Shown here: positions 56,598 to 64,000 of the stretch, piece after piece
Numbering within the stretch: position 1 is the stretch's first letter
Layout: every line of letters starts with the position of its first letter
NCBI GenBank assembly: GCA_902788095.1
Contig: CADAIT010000001.1
Location: 124,001-188,000 of the forward strand
DNA length: 64,000 bases
Direction: 5' to 3'
From: an uncultured Bacteroidia bacterium
GTDB lineage: Bacteria > Bacteroidota > Bacteroidia > Bacteroidales > UBA932
Program-made: the position numbers and the translations under genes
Notes under the pieces: generated by a model
Database searches by the model: none
Told to the model about the DNA's origin: nothing
Seen by the model: the letters and a program-made list of their open reading frames with translations, nothing else

Positions 56598-58595
56598 TTA
56601 TACTTGCTTCAAAACCATGGCACAACGGGCCGGCAGATACACCTTGAGGGTGTGATCGTAGCCTTGGTTGCCATTAGGGCATCTCTCGGGCAGGGCCGTG
56701 TGCCGTTCTCCCGGCTGCAGACGTCCGAATCCGTCATATACGGACCGGTCGCTGTCCAGTACGTTCACATAGTCCCCCGCCGGGGCTGAAAAGCCATAAT
56801 CCGCGAAAGAACCGGTGGGCGAGAAATTCAGTGCAAAGATACAGTTTTTCCGTTTGAAAATCAAGATTTTCTTCTCTTCATCCGCCACCAGCAGCTCCGG
56901 GCGTTCCGCCAGGAGTTTTTCCGAGCGGAAAAGATGCACCATGTCCTCGTCGAATTTACGCAGCATGCCGTAGCGCAGGTCCGGATTGTCCGCAAGCGAC
57001 CATTGGCGGCGGGCATATTTGAACGACCAGCCGTTCCCCTCGCGCGGGAAGTCAATCCACTCGGGATGGCCAAACTCGTTGCCCATGAAATTGAGGTAGC
57101 CGTTTCCGGCGGTTCCGGCAGTGACCAGGCGTATCATCTTGTGCAGGGCCACGCCGCGGTCCACGATGCCGTTCTGGCTGTCCTTGCGCATGGCAAAGTA
57201 CATTTCCTTGTCCATGAGGCGGAAGATGATGGTCTTGTCCCCCACCAGCGCCTGGTCGTGACATTCCGCGTAGGAAATGGTCTTTTCATCGGCACGCTTG
57301 TTGGAAAGTTCCCACCAGACCTCGCCCATGCTCCACTGCTCGTCGCTCTTTTCCTTGATCCACTTGATCCAGTGGTCTGCCACACCCATGCTCATGCGGA
57401 AGTCGAAGCCTACGCCGAAGGCCTCGAACGGGGCGGCCAGGCCGGCCATGCCGGACATGTCTTCCGCAATGCAGAATCCGTTCGGGCTTATTTCCTTCAC
57501 CAGCATGTTGGCCAGGGCCAGGTAGATGACGGCGTCTTCGTCCACGCCGCCGTCGAAGTACAGGCCGTAATTGCCGAAGTCCTTGCCCAGGCCGTGGTCC
57601 CAGTACAGCATGGAGGTGACACCGTCGAAGCGGAATCCGTCAATGTGGTATTCCTCCATCCAGAACTTGACGTTGGACAGCAGGAAATACCGGGTGGCGT
57701 CCTTGCCGTAGTCGAAGCAGCGGGAGCCCCAGGCAGGATGGTCTCCCTTGGGTCCGCTGTGGAAGTACAGGTAGTCCGTCCCGTCAAACTCGGACAGGCC
57801 TTCCAGGGTGTTTTTCACGCTGTGGCTATGGACGATATCCATGATGACGGCGATTCCTTTGCCGTGGGCGTCGTCCACCAGGGCCTTGAACTCTTCCGGT
57901 GTGCCGAAACGGGAACTCAGCGCGAAGAAGTTACTCACCTGGTAGCCGAAGGAGCCGTAATACGGATGCTCCTGCAGGGCCATGATCTGCAGGGTGTCGT
58001 AGCCCAGTTTTTTCACGCGCGGCAGCACATCCTTGCGGAATTCCTCGAACGTTCCTACTTTTTCCTTTTCCGACGCCATGCCGATATGGCACTCGTAGAT
58101 GAACGGATTGGGGCGTTTGCCCGCGTGGCCGTGCTTCCAGACATACTTTTGCTCCGGGTCCCAGACCTGGGCGCAGAACACCTTGGTGGCATCGTCCTGA
58201 ACCACCCGGGTGGCATAGGAGGGCAGGCGCTCTCCACCGCCGCCGGGCCACTCGATGAACAGTTTGTACAGCTGGCCGTGCCGGAGGAACATGGCGGGAA
58301 GCTTGAGCTCCCAGTTGCCGCCGCCGAGCGGTTTGAGGGCATACCCGTCCGTACGCTTCCAGTTGTTGAAATCGCCGATCAAGTATATCTTGCTGGCGTT
58401 GGGAGCATACTCGCGGAACACCCAGCTGCCGTCTTCACACTTGTGCAGGCCGTAGAACATGTGGTTGTTCACGGCGTCCTTGAGCCGGCCGTCGCCCGCA
58501 ATGTGCCTGAGGGTTTGCCAGATGTGCTCGTGCCGGGCGTCAATGGCGTCTTTATACGGCATGAGCCAGGGATCGGTTTCGTAGATGCGTTGCAT
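56598..58595 (-). CDS. glgB: 1,4-alpha-glucan branching enzyme
   Basis: A 665-residue GH13 branching enzyme of the eukaryote-like (GH13_8) type. CBM48 domain at about 55-150 (YGLHKCEDGSWVFREYAPNA; IYLIGDFNNWKR), then the four GH13 regions: MDIVHSHS, GFRFDGVTSMLY (nucleophile Asp), IAEDMSGM (acid/base Glu) and AECHDQ. The C-terminal beta domain ends LPARCAMVLKQV. First gene of the five-gene glycogen cluster. A repeat, not a clear promoter, lies upstream, so it may be transcribed from the xseA promoter. Confidence 0.95.
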   Translation of the reverse strand: MQRIYETDPWLMPYKDAIDARHEHIWQTLRHIAGDGRLKDAVNNHMFYGLHKCEDGSWVFREYAPNASKIYLIGDFNNWKRTDGYALKPLGGGNWELKLPAMFLRHGQLYKLFIEWPGGGGERLPSYATRVVQDDATKVFCAQVWDPEQKYVWKHGHAGKRPNPFIYECHIGMASEKEKVGTFEEFRKDVLPRVKKLGYDTLQIMALQEHPYYGSFGYQVSNFFALSSRFGTPEEFKALVDDAHGKGIAVIMDIVHSHSVKNTLEGLSEFDGTDYLYFHSGPKGDHPAWGSRCFDYGKDATRYFLLSNVKFWMEEYHIDGFRFDGVTSMLYWDHGLGKDFGNYGLYFDGGVDEDAVIYLALANMLVKEISPNGFCIAEDMSGMAGLAAPFEAFGVGFDFRMSMGVADHWIKWIKEKSDEQWSMGEVWWELSNKRADEKTISYAECHDQALVGDKTIIFRLMDKEMYFAMRKDSQNGIVDRGVALHKMIRLVTAGTAGNGYLNFMGNEFGHPEWIDFPREGNGWSFKYARRQWSLADNPDLRYGMLRKFDEDMVHLFRSEKLLAERPELLVADEEKKILIFKRKNCIFALNFSPTGSFADYGFSAPAGDYVNVLDSDRSVYDGFGRLQPGERHTALPERCPNGNQGYDHTLKVYLPARCAMVLKQV

Positions 58596-58611
58596 ATCAA
58601 TCGGTATATTA

Positions 58612-58661
58612 TGTCATTCTGAAGCTTGCCCTGAACTTGCCGAAGGGCGCAGCGAAGAATC
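58612..58661. repeat. Intergenic repeat between xseB and glgB
   Basis: GTCATTCTGAAGCTTGCCCT...GCGCAGCGAAGAATC: the CHSERSEES-family ends in inverted orientation to the ileS copies, with a CCCTGAACTTGCCGAAGGG hairpin-like centre. It fills the 65-bp gap. Confidence 0.6.
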
Positions 58662-58849
58662 TATTCCTTGTCCAGAGAATCTATCTTCTCCTTTACGGTG
58701 CGCAAATACTCCCGGCACTGCCTGAGCAGTTCCTTGCTGCGGCCCACCAGGGCGTCAATGTCGTCCAGCTTGGTTTCCGGATTTTCCACCTTGGCCGCGA
58801 TGGCCTCCAGTTCGGCTATGGCCTTCGCATAATCAAACTTCTCGTTCAT
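58661..58849 (-). CDS. xseB: Exodeoxyribonuclease VII small subunit
   Basis: A 62-residue helical protein: FDYAKAIAELEAIAAKVENP, LDDIDALVGRSKELLRQCRE, the standard XseB pattern. Multiple copies bind the large subunit XseA to form Exo VII. Its ATG overlaps the xseA stop by 4 bp (ATGA). Confidence 0.93.
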   Translation of the reverse strand: MNEKFDYAKAIAELEAIAAKVENPETKLDDIDALVGRSKELLRQCREYLRTVKEKIDSLDKE

Positions 58850-60252
58850 GCTATGTTCACTTTGTTGTTGTCGCTTTTCTCACTGTATATTTCGTCCACC
58901 TTGGCGGTGAGGGAGCCGTCCGTGAACCGGACGCCGATGCGGTCTCCTACGGCCACCTTGTCCACGGTTTTGAGCACCTGGCGGTCCTTGCCCGTGACCA
59001 GGACATAGCCCAGCGCCAGGATGTTGCGCGGGTCCGTAGCCTTGATACGCGCCTCCTTGAGCGCCAGGGCGCTGACCTCGTGGCTGACGCGGGCTGTAGC
59101 GGCAAACTGAAGCCGATGCAGGGTCACGTCCTTCAGGCGGGCTATCTGGGCATATTTCTCGCCGAGTCCGCGGGAAATGCGGCCGCTTGCGCGCAGGAGG
59201 GCATTTTCCTGCACGCTCATCTTCCGGGTGAGCGCAAGGCGGATGCGGGCCTGTACGGCGTTCAACTGCCGGTCCATGTCCCCGATGCGGCGCTGGACGG
59301 ACTGCTGTACGCGGGCGTCCAGGGTTTTCAGTCGCAGCTCCTCCCGGTTGAGCAGGCGGGTGGCGGCCAGGCCGATACGGCCGCGGGAACGGTCCAGCAG
59401 TTCATCCTGCATTCTGTACGCCTGCAGGAACAAATCGGCCAGGGCGGTGGGCGTTTTCACGGAGGCATGGGCCACCATGTCCGCGATATGCACGTCTTTG
59501 TCATGGCCGATGGCGGTGACCACGGGCACGGGACAGGTGGCGATGGCGACGGCGAGGTCGTAATCGTCGAAGCAGGACAGGTCCAGCTCGCTGCCGCCGC
59601 CCCGCAGGATGAGGATGGCGTCATACGCCTGAGTCCCGGCTTCCTGCAGCGCCGCGCGGATGGACGCGGGAGCCTGTTCCCCCTGCATGAGGGCTTCCAC
59701 GAGGTCCAGCCGGAACATATAGCCCTCCGGGTTGTGCAGCAGATGGTTCCGGAAATCCTGGTAACCGGCGGCGGTTTTGGACGTAATCACGGCCAAATGG
59801 TACGGGATATCGGGCAGGGCCAGTTCCTTCTGCATTTCCATGTAACCGGCCGCCGTAAGCCGCTCGACCGCCCGCTTGCGCTCCAGGGCCTTTTCTCCCA
59901 AAGTAAAGGCAGGGTCGATATCGTCAATGAAAAGGCTGATGCCATACAGCTCGCTGAAATTCACCTGCACACGCACCAGCACGGTGATGCCGGCCTGGAG
60001 GGGCTGGCCGGTGGCTTGCTCGAAGCGTTGTCTGACGCGCGGAAACAGCCAGTTCCATATCATGGCGCGGGCTTCCGCAATGGATTTTCCTCCCTTGCTC
60101 TGGCTCAGGCTCAGGTAGCAATGTCCGTTGGCGCGCGGGCTCCAGGAGGCTATTTCCGCCCTTACCCAATACCGACCCGGAAAGGCCTGAGCCACCCCTT
60201 CCTTGATGCGGAGCTGGAGCTCCAGCAGGTCCATATAATCATGCGCTTCCAT
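58846..60252 (-). CDS. xseA: Exodeoxyribonuclease VII large subunit
   Basis: Catalytic subunit of the single-strand DNA exonuclease. The 468-residue protein has an N-terminal OB fold (YWVRAEIASWSPRANGHCYL), the catalytic domain (YHLAVITSKTAAGYQDFRNH; AILILRGGGSELDLSCFDDYDLA; VVTAIGHDKDVHIADMVAH) and a long coiled-coil tail with the C-terminal TDGSLTAKV segment. A promoter box lies seven bases upstream of the ATG and the nadE terminator just beyond. Confidence 0.95.
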   Translation of the reverse strand: MEAHDYMDLLELQLRIKEGVAQAFPGRYWVRAEIASWSPRANGHCYLSLSQSKGGKSIAEARAMIWNWLFPRVRQRFEQATGQPLQAGITVLVRVQVNFSELYGISLFIDDIDPAFTLGEKALERKRAVERLTAAGYMEMQKELALPDIPYHLAVITSKTAAGYQDFRNHLLHNPEGYMFRLDLVEALMQGEQAPASIRAALQEAGTQAYDAILILRGGGSELDLSCFDDYDLAVAIATCPVPVVTAIGHDKDVHIADMVAHASVKTPTALADLFLQAYRMQDELLDRSRGRIGLAATRLLNREELRLKTLDARVQQSVQRRIGDMDRQLNAVQARIRLALTRKMSVQENALLRASGRISRGLGEKYAQIARLKDVTLHRLQFAATARVSHEVSALALKEARIKATDPRNILALGYVLVTGKDRQVLKTVDKVAVGDRIGVRFTDGSLTAKVDEIYSEKSDNNKVNIA

Positions 60253-60259
60253 AACTTCA

Positions 60260-60267
60260 CAAAGATA
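60260..60267 (-). promoter_or_regulatory. xseA promoter -7 element
   Basis: Minus-strand TATCTTTG, seven bases before the xseA ATG, directly behind the nadE terminator. The -33 position is occupied by the terminator stem and lacks TTG. Confidence 0.6.
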
Positions 60268-60270
60268 CGG

Positions 60271-60295
60271 AAAAACCGCGGAAAATCCGCGGTTT
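60271..60295 (-). terminator. Terminator of nadE
   Basis: Perfect 9-bp stem AAACCGCGG / CCGCGGTTT with a 5-nt loop and a T run on the minus strand, 6 bp beyond the nadE stop. Confidence 0.85.
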
Positions 60296-60301
60296 CATCA
60301 A

Positions 60302-61039
60302 CTAAATTTCCGGCTCGAAATGAGGAATGGGTTTCAGTTTGAACAGGTTCGTGACGTGCTTGTGGTCTATCCGGGCCTTGGTTTCAGGGTCTTCGCAAAC
60401 ACCCGTGCGGATGTACTTGTCCAGGACGGCGTAGGTGAAGCCCAGGTTGTCCTCGTCCGTGAGGCCGGTAAGGCCGTCGGAAGGAGTCTTGTGCACCAGC
60501 TCCTCCGGCAGGCCCAGCACCTCGCCGACAGCCAGCACTTCCGCCACCGTCAGGCCGCCCAGGGGCGAAAAATCGCCGGCGGCGTCTCCGTAACGCGTGC
60601 TGTAGCCCACCCAGTCTTCCGACAGGTTGCAGGTATTCACCACGCGACCGTTGTTGCTCTGGGAGACGGCGTACAGGGCCGTCATCCGCAGGCGCGGCGC
60701 CATGTTGATGCGCGTCTGGGCCGATGCCTCCCGTCCCAACTGCGCCTCCACTTCCTTCATCAGCGCCTCGAAGGAACTGCCGATATTCACATTGTAGCGC
60801 TTGATTCCCAAGTGCTTGATAAGTTTGACAGAATCGTCGATATCCGGCTGTACGCCATTGGGCATGGTTACGCCGATGACACGGTCGCGGCCCAGCGCCT
60901 CCACGCACAGGGCGGCGGCAATGCTGCTGTCCTTGCCGCCGGAAATGCCCAGCACGGCGTTGCAGCCCTTTCCGTTTTCCTCAAACCAGTCCCTGATCCA
61001 TTGGACGCACGCGTCCTTTACTTTTACTGCATCGAACAT
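60302..61039 (-). CDS. nadE: NAD synthase, ammonia-dependent
   Basis: Amidates deamido-NAD to NAD. The 245-residue protein has the PP-loop LGISGGKDSSIAAALCVEAL, the NLSEDWVGYSTRYGDAAGDFSP substrate block (within 20-residue pieces NLSEDWVGYSTRYGD and AAGDFSPLGGL) and KTPSDGLTGLTDEDNLGFTY. No glutaminase domain is present, so it uses ammonia. Terminated by a strong hairpin. The 60 bp upstream hold a degenerate CHSERSEES-type repeat (61059-61086) and no clear promoter box. Confidence 0.95.
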   Translation of the reverse strand: MFDAVKVKDACVQWIRDWFEENGKGCNAVLGISGGKDSSIAAALCVEALGRDRVIGVTMPNGVQPDIDDSVKLIKHLGIKRYNVNIGSSFEALMKEVEAQLGREASAQTRINMAPRLRMTALYAVSQSNNGRVVNTCNLSEDWVGYSTRYGDAAGDFSPLGGLTVAEVLAVGEVLGLPEELVHKTPSDGLTGLTDEDNLGFTYAVLDKYIRTGVCEDPETKARIDHKHVTNLFKLKPIPHFEPEI

Positions 61040-61058
61040 AATACTATCTATTTACCTT

Positions 61059-61086
61059 TTCTTCGGCCTGCGGCCTCAGAATGACC
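61059..61086. repeat. CHSERSEES-type repeat between nadE and der
   Basis: TTCTTCGGCCTGCGGCCTCA then GAATGAC: the family ends around an altered GC-rich hairpin centre (GGCC-TGC-GGCC). Confidence 0.6.
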
Positions 61087-61099
61087 GAATGCGTTTTTG

Positions 61100-62407
61100 T
61101 TATTTCGCCCTGGTGTAAACCTCAATGGGGCAGCCCTCAAAGTCAAAATGCTCCCGTAACTTATTCTCCAAAAAGCGTTTATACGGCTCCTTCACCCACT
61201 GCGGCAAGTTGCAGAAGAAGGCGAACTGCGGCGTGCGGGTGGGCAGTTGGGTTACGTACTTTATCTTGATGTACTTGCCCTTCCACGCCGGCGGCGGATA
61301 GTTCTCGATTTCCGGCAGCATGGCATCGTTCAGCTGGCTGGTAGGAATTTTCCGGGACATGTTCTCCGCCACGCGGGCGGCGGCATCCAGCACATCCAGG
61401 ATGCGCTGCTTGTTCAGCACCGAGGTGAAGATGATGGGGATGTCGTTAAAGGGAGCCAGGCGGGCCTTGAGGCCTTCCGTATAGTCCCGCATGGTGTTTA
61501 CATCCTTCTCGAAAAGGTCCCATTTGTTCACCACCAGCACGCAGCCCTTGCGGTTTTTCTGAATCACGTTGAAGATGTTGAGATCCTGCGCTTCCAGGCC
61601 CGCCGTGGCGTCAATCATGAGGATGCACACGTCCGAATGTTCGATGGTGCGCATGGCACGGAGCACGGAATAGAATTCCAGGTCCTCCGTCACCTTGCCG
61701 CGCTTGCGCATGCCCGCGGTGTCCACAATCATGAACTCATGGCCGAACTTGTTGTAGTACGTGGAGATGGAATCGCGTGTGGTGCCGGCAACGGGCGTCA
61801 CGATATTGCGCTCCTCTCCCAGCAGGGCGTTGGTGAGGGAGCTCTTGCCCACGTTGGGGCGGCCCACGATGGCGATGTGCGGCAGGTCGGCGTGGTCGTC
61901 ATCGGCCCCGTCATCGGCCGGGAGCACCTTCAGAATCTCGTCCAGCAGGTCTCCGGTGCCGCTTCCGTTGGCGGCCGATATGCTCCAGACCTCTCCCAGA
62001 CCCAGGCCGTAGAAGTCAAAGGCGTCATACATTTTCTCGCCGCTGTCCACCTTGTTTACACACAGGATAACCGGCTTTTTGCTGCGGCGGAGCAGGTCTG
62101 CGATTTCCGCGTCATAGTCCGTGATGCCGGTAGCGGCCTCGCACATGAACAGCACCGCGTCCGCCTCTTCGATGGCGATGCCCACCTGGCGGCGGATGGC
62201 ATCCTCGAAGACATCGTCCGAATTAGAGGTGTAACCGCCCGTGTCCACCACGGAGAATTCCCGGCCGCACCATTCGCATTTTCCGTAATGGCGGTCCCGC
62301 GTGACGCCGGCCGTCTCGTCCACAATTGCCTGCCGCATGCCCACCAGACGGTTGAACAGCGTGCTCTTTCCTACGTTCGGTCTCCCGACTATCGCTACAA
62401 GTGCCAT
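61100..62407 (-). CDS. der: Ribosome biogenesis GTPase Der (EngA)
   Basis: A 435-residue tandem GTPase for 50S assembly. First G domain: [26 protein letters not shown]; second: [34 protein letters not shown]-terminal KH-like domain ends [16 protein letters not shown]. It lies 17 bp after the small membrane protein gene. Confidence 0.96.
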   Translation of the reverse strand: MALVAIVGRPNVGKSTLFNRLVGMRQAIVDETAGVTRDRHYGKCEWCGREFSVVDTGGYTSNSDDVFEDAIRRQVGIAIEEADAVLFMCEAATGITDYDAEIADLLRRSKKPVILCVNKVDSGEKMYDAFDFYGLGLGEVWSISAANGSGTGDLLDEILKVLPADDGADDDHADLPHIAIVGRPNVGKSSLTNALLGEERNIVTPVAGTTRDSISTYYNKFGHEFMIVDTAGMRKRGKVTEDLEFYSVLRAMRTIEHSDVCILMIDATAGLEAQDLNIFNVIQKNRKGCVLVVNKWDLFEKDVNTMRDYTEGLKARLAPFNDIPIIFTSVLNKQRILDVLDAAARVAENMSRKIPTSQLNDAMLPEIENYPPPAWKGKYIKIKYVTQLPTRTPQFAFFCNLPQWVKEPYKRFLENKLREHFDFEGCPIEVYTRAK

Positions 62408-62424
62408 AAACTCTTTTATTAAAA

Positions 62425-62673
62425 TTATTCCTTATTGTACAGGCCGCACGATGCGCAGGCATCCGAATAATTGCCGTCGCATACCTTCTTTCCTTTTTGC
62501 GCGCGCAGCAGTTCCAGTTCCTCCTGCTTGGCGCATTTGATCCCCCGCTTGCGCATTTCCGGATTGGTGGATATCTCCCCGTCCGGGAAAGGCCGGTGGA
62601 AGAAGAAAATATTCACCCCGAGGAGCAGCACGGCTGCTCCTACGAACAAAATGGCGGCAAACAAGGTTTTCAT
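62425..62673 (-). CDS. Small single-pass membrane protein, unknown function
   Basis: An 82-residue protein with one N-terminal membrane helix ([23 protein letters not shown]) and a short soluble tail with [19 protein letters not shown] and a Cys-rich end ([17 protein letters not shown]). The pattern 'N-x-x-(M/L)-R-K-R-G-I-x-C' is familiar from uncharacterised Bacteroidales proteins encoded near housekeeping genes. The four Cys could bind a metal or form disulfides; this is inference. Lies between prs (42 bp) and der (17 bp) on the same strand. Confidence 0.72.
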   Translation of the reverse strand: MKTLFAAILFVGAAVLLLGVNIFFFHRPFPDGEISTNPEMRKRGIKCAKQEELELLRAQKGKKVCDGNYSDACASCGLYNKE

Positions 62674-62715
62674 TTTATGAAAATTAAATGATTCCCTTTG
62701 GGAAGGAACATTGGG

Positions 62716-63711
62716 TTACAAGGGGAACTCGGAGGAAATGGGCTGGTAATTGTACACGCGCAGAATCATCCGGGCGAAGGTGTCGGCCAGCGAAACCACG
62801 CGGAACTTGCTCTGGAATTCCTTCTTGGAAGGGTCCAGCGGGATGGTATCGGTAACATACACCTCCGACAGGGCGCTCTGGTCGATACGCTCGTACGCGG
62901 GGCCGGAAAGCACCGGATGCGTCGCGAAAGCACGGACGCTGTGGGCGCCGCGCTTGATGAGCTCGTTGGCGGCCTCCGTGAGGGTGCCGGCGGTGTCGAT
63001 GATATCGTCAATGATTACGATGTCGCGTCCTTCCACCTCGCCGATGGGGGTGATGCGTTCCACCACGTTGGCCCGGGCGCGGGTTTTGTGGCAGATGACC
63101 ACCGGCGTATGCAGGTTCTTGGCATAGGCGTTCACGCGCTTGGCGCCGCCCATGTCCGGAGCGGCCAGCGTGAGGGTGTCCTTGCACTCTTTCTGGAGCT
63201 TCTTGAGGATGGTCAGGAAGTCATAGCTGGCATACAGGTGGTTCACCGGAAAATCGAAGAAGCCCTGGATCTGGTCCGCATGCAGGTCGCAGGTCATGAG
63301 GGCGTCGGTTCCGGCCACCTTGAGCATGTTGGCGACCAGCTTTGCGCCGATGGAGACGCGCGGCTTGTCCTTGCGGTCCTGGCGGGCCCAGCCATAATAC
63401 GGGATGACGGCGATGACTTTGTTGGCCGATGCACGCTTGGCTGCGTCGATGCTGAGCAGCAGTTCCATCAGGTTGTCGCTGCTGGGAAAAGTGCTCTGGA
63501 TAATGAAGCAGGTGGCGCCACGGACACTTTCCTGATACGAGGGCTGAAATTCGCCGTCGCTGAAATGGGTACATTCCAACGGTCCAAGAACCACATCGGG
63601 GTCCTCCGGACTTTTCATACGGTTCATGGCTTCCACTACCTTCTCCGCGAAATAGCGGGAGGCATCACATGTAAAAAGCGCCATCCGGTGCTTATGGACA
63701 TCGTTTATCAT
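62716..63711 (-). CDS. prs: Ribose-phosphate pyrophosphokinase
   Basis: Makes PRPP from ribose 5-phosphate and ATP. The 331-residue protein has FSDGEFQPSYQESVRG, the IPYYGWARQDRKDKPRVSI catalytic flexible loop, TCDLHADQIQGFF and the PRPP motif DIVIIDDIIDTAGTLTEAA. The ATG at 63711 overlaps the engB stop by 4 bp (ATGA); the ORF's longer start at 63789 lies within engB. Confidence 0.95.
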   Translation of the reverse strand: MINDVHKHRMALFTCDASRYFAEKVVEAMNRMKSPEDPDVVLGPLECTHFSDGEFQPSYQESVRGATCFIIQSTFPSSDNLMELLLSIDAAKRASANKVIAVIPYYGWARQDRKDKPRVSIGAKLVANMLKVAGTDALMTCDLHADQIQGFFDFPVNHLYASYDFLTILKKLQKECKDTLTLAAPDMGGAKRVNAYAKNLHTPVVICHKTRARANVVERITPIGEVEGRDIVIIDDIIDTAGTLTEAANELIKRGAHSVRAFATHPVLSGPAYERIDQSALSEVYVTDTIPLDPSKKEFQSKFRVVSLADTFARMILRVYNYQPISSEFPL

Positions 63712-64000
63712 AATGTTTGAAGAATAGATCCTATATAGTTGAGAATGTCTTCCTTTCCCTGTCCTTTTACGGACGATGACACAAAGCACGGCGGCAGTTC
63801 CTCCCAGTCTTCCAGCAGGCGTTCCTTGTTCTCGCCGAGCTGCTGCTGCAGGGCCTCCGTGCCCATTTTGTCCGCTTTGGTAAAAATAATGCCGAAGGGG
63901 ATGCCCCTTTCTCCCAGTTCGCCGATGAAGCGGAGGTCCACTTCCTGCATGGGGTGGCGCGAGTCGATGAGGACCATGAGCATCACCAGTTCTTCCGAGT
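63708..64000 (-). CDS. engB: Ribosome biogenesis GTP-binding protein EngB/YsxC (5' end missing)
   Basis: The frame is open to the end of the window. The visible C-terminal ~97 residues read VLMVLIDSRHPMQEVDLRFI, FGIIFTKADKMG (the TKxD G4 motif) and PPCFVSSSVKGQGKEDIL (G5), matching the EngB/YihA GTPase family. The P-loop and switch regions lie beyond position 64000. Stop overlaps the prs start. Confidence 0.9.
   Translation of the reverse strand, partial: SEELVMLMVLIDSRHPMQEVDLRFIGELGERGIPFGIIFTKADKMGTEALQQQLGENKERLLEDWEELPPCFVSSSVKGQGKEDILNYIGSILQTL

Overview
This 64 kb window is chromosomal DNA from a GC-rich member of the Bacteroidota, most likely an uncultured Bacteroidales from a gut or rumen. 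That assignment is inferred from several signs. Promoters fit the Bacteroidota form TTTG-N19/20-TAnnTTTG. Shine-Dalgarno sites are nearly absent. Marker families are present: a TonB-dependent receptor with a DUF4249 lipoprotein, a GH3-family protein, GT3-type glycogen synthase and the DksA-like 133-residue protein. Almost everything is core housekeeping, with one short accessory island at 34.4-36.5 kb.

Layout. 0-8.5 kb: nusA (partial)-infB facing doxX-like, tmk, pnp and rpsO. 8.5-14.6 kb: a GH3/N-acyltransferase pair, then rpiB-truB-NlpC/P60-dipeptide epimerase and tRNA-Ser(CGA). 15-23.3 kb: C1 and C69 peptidases, a zinc metallopeptidase, a small kinase, an outer-membrane protein, and an AmgK-RapZ fusion followed by MurU. 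23.3-31.5 kb: TolC/HlyD/two ABC-2 permeases, then TonB receptor/DUF4249 and tRNA-Val(CAC). 31.6-36.6 kb: a decayed gene, a Na/Pi cotransporter fused to a response-regulator DNA-binding domain, a HEPN-MNT module between two direct copies of a hairpin array, a second tandem repeat and tRNA-Ser(TGA). 36.6-47.9 kb: lspA-dksA-like-ileS, cvpA, tsaB-thioredoxin-like-HIT-greA, lolA-agcS and ribF. 47.9-60.3 kb: xseAB and a five-gene glycogen operon. 60.3-64 kb: nadE, der, a small protein, prs and engB (partial).

How genes work together. Murein recycling runs through the left half: the NlpC/P60 endopeptidase and L-Ala-D/L-Glu epimerase handle stem peptides, and AmgK/MurU return MurNAc to UDP-MurNAc. 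The glycogen operon carries synthesis, branching, debranching and phosphorolysis together, with synthase and phosphorylase in one polypeptide.

Most unusual content. First, palindromic repeats sit in frame inside essential or near-essential genes (truB, ribF, ileS twice, tsaB). The truB and ribF copies share a core but have unrelated, internally complementary arms. Second, a phosphate transporter-PhoU-winged-helix fusion could be a membrane-bound one-component regulator. Third, A-B-A and A-B hairpin arrays flank the HEPN-MNT module. All functional statements are from reading the sequence; no database search was run.
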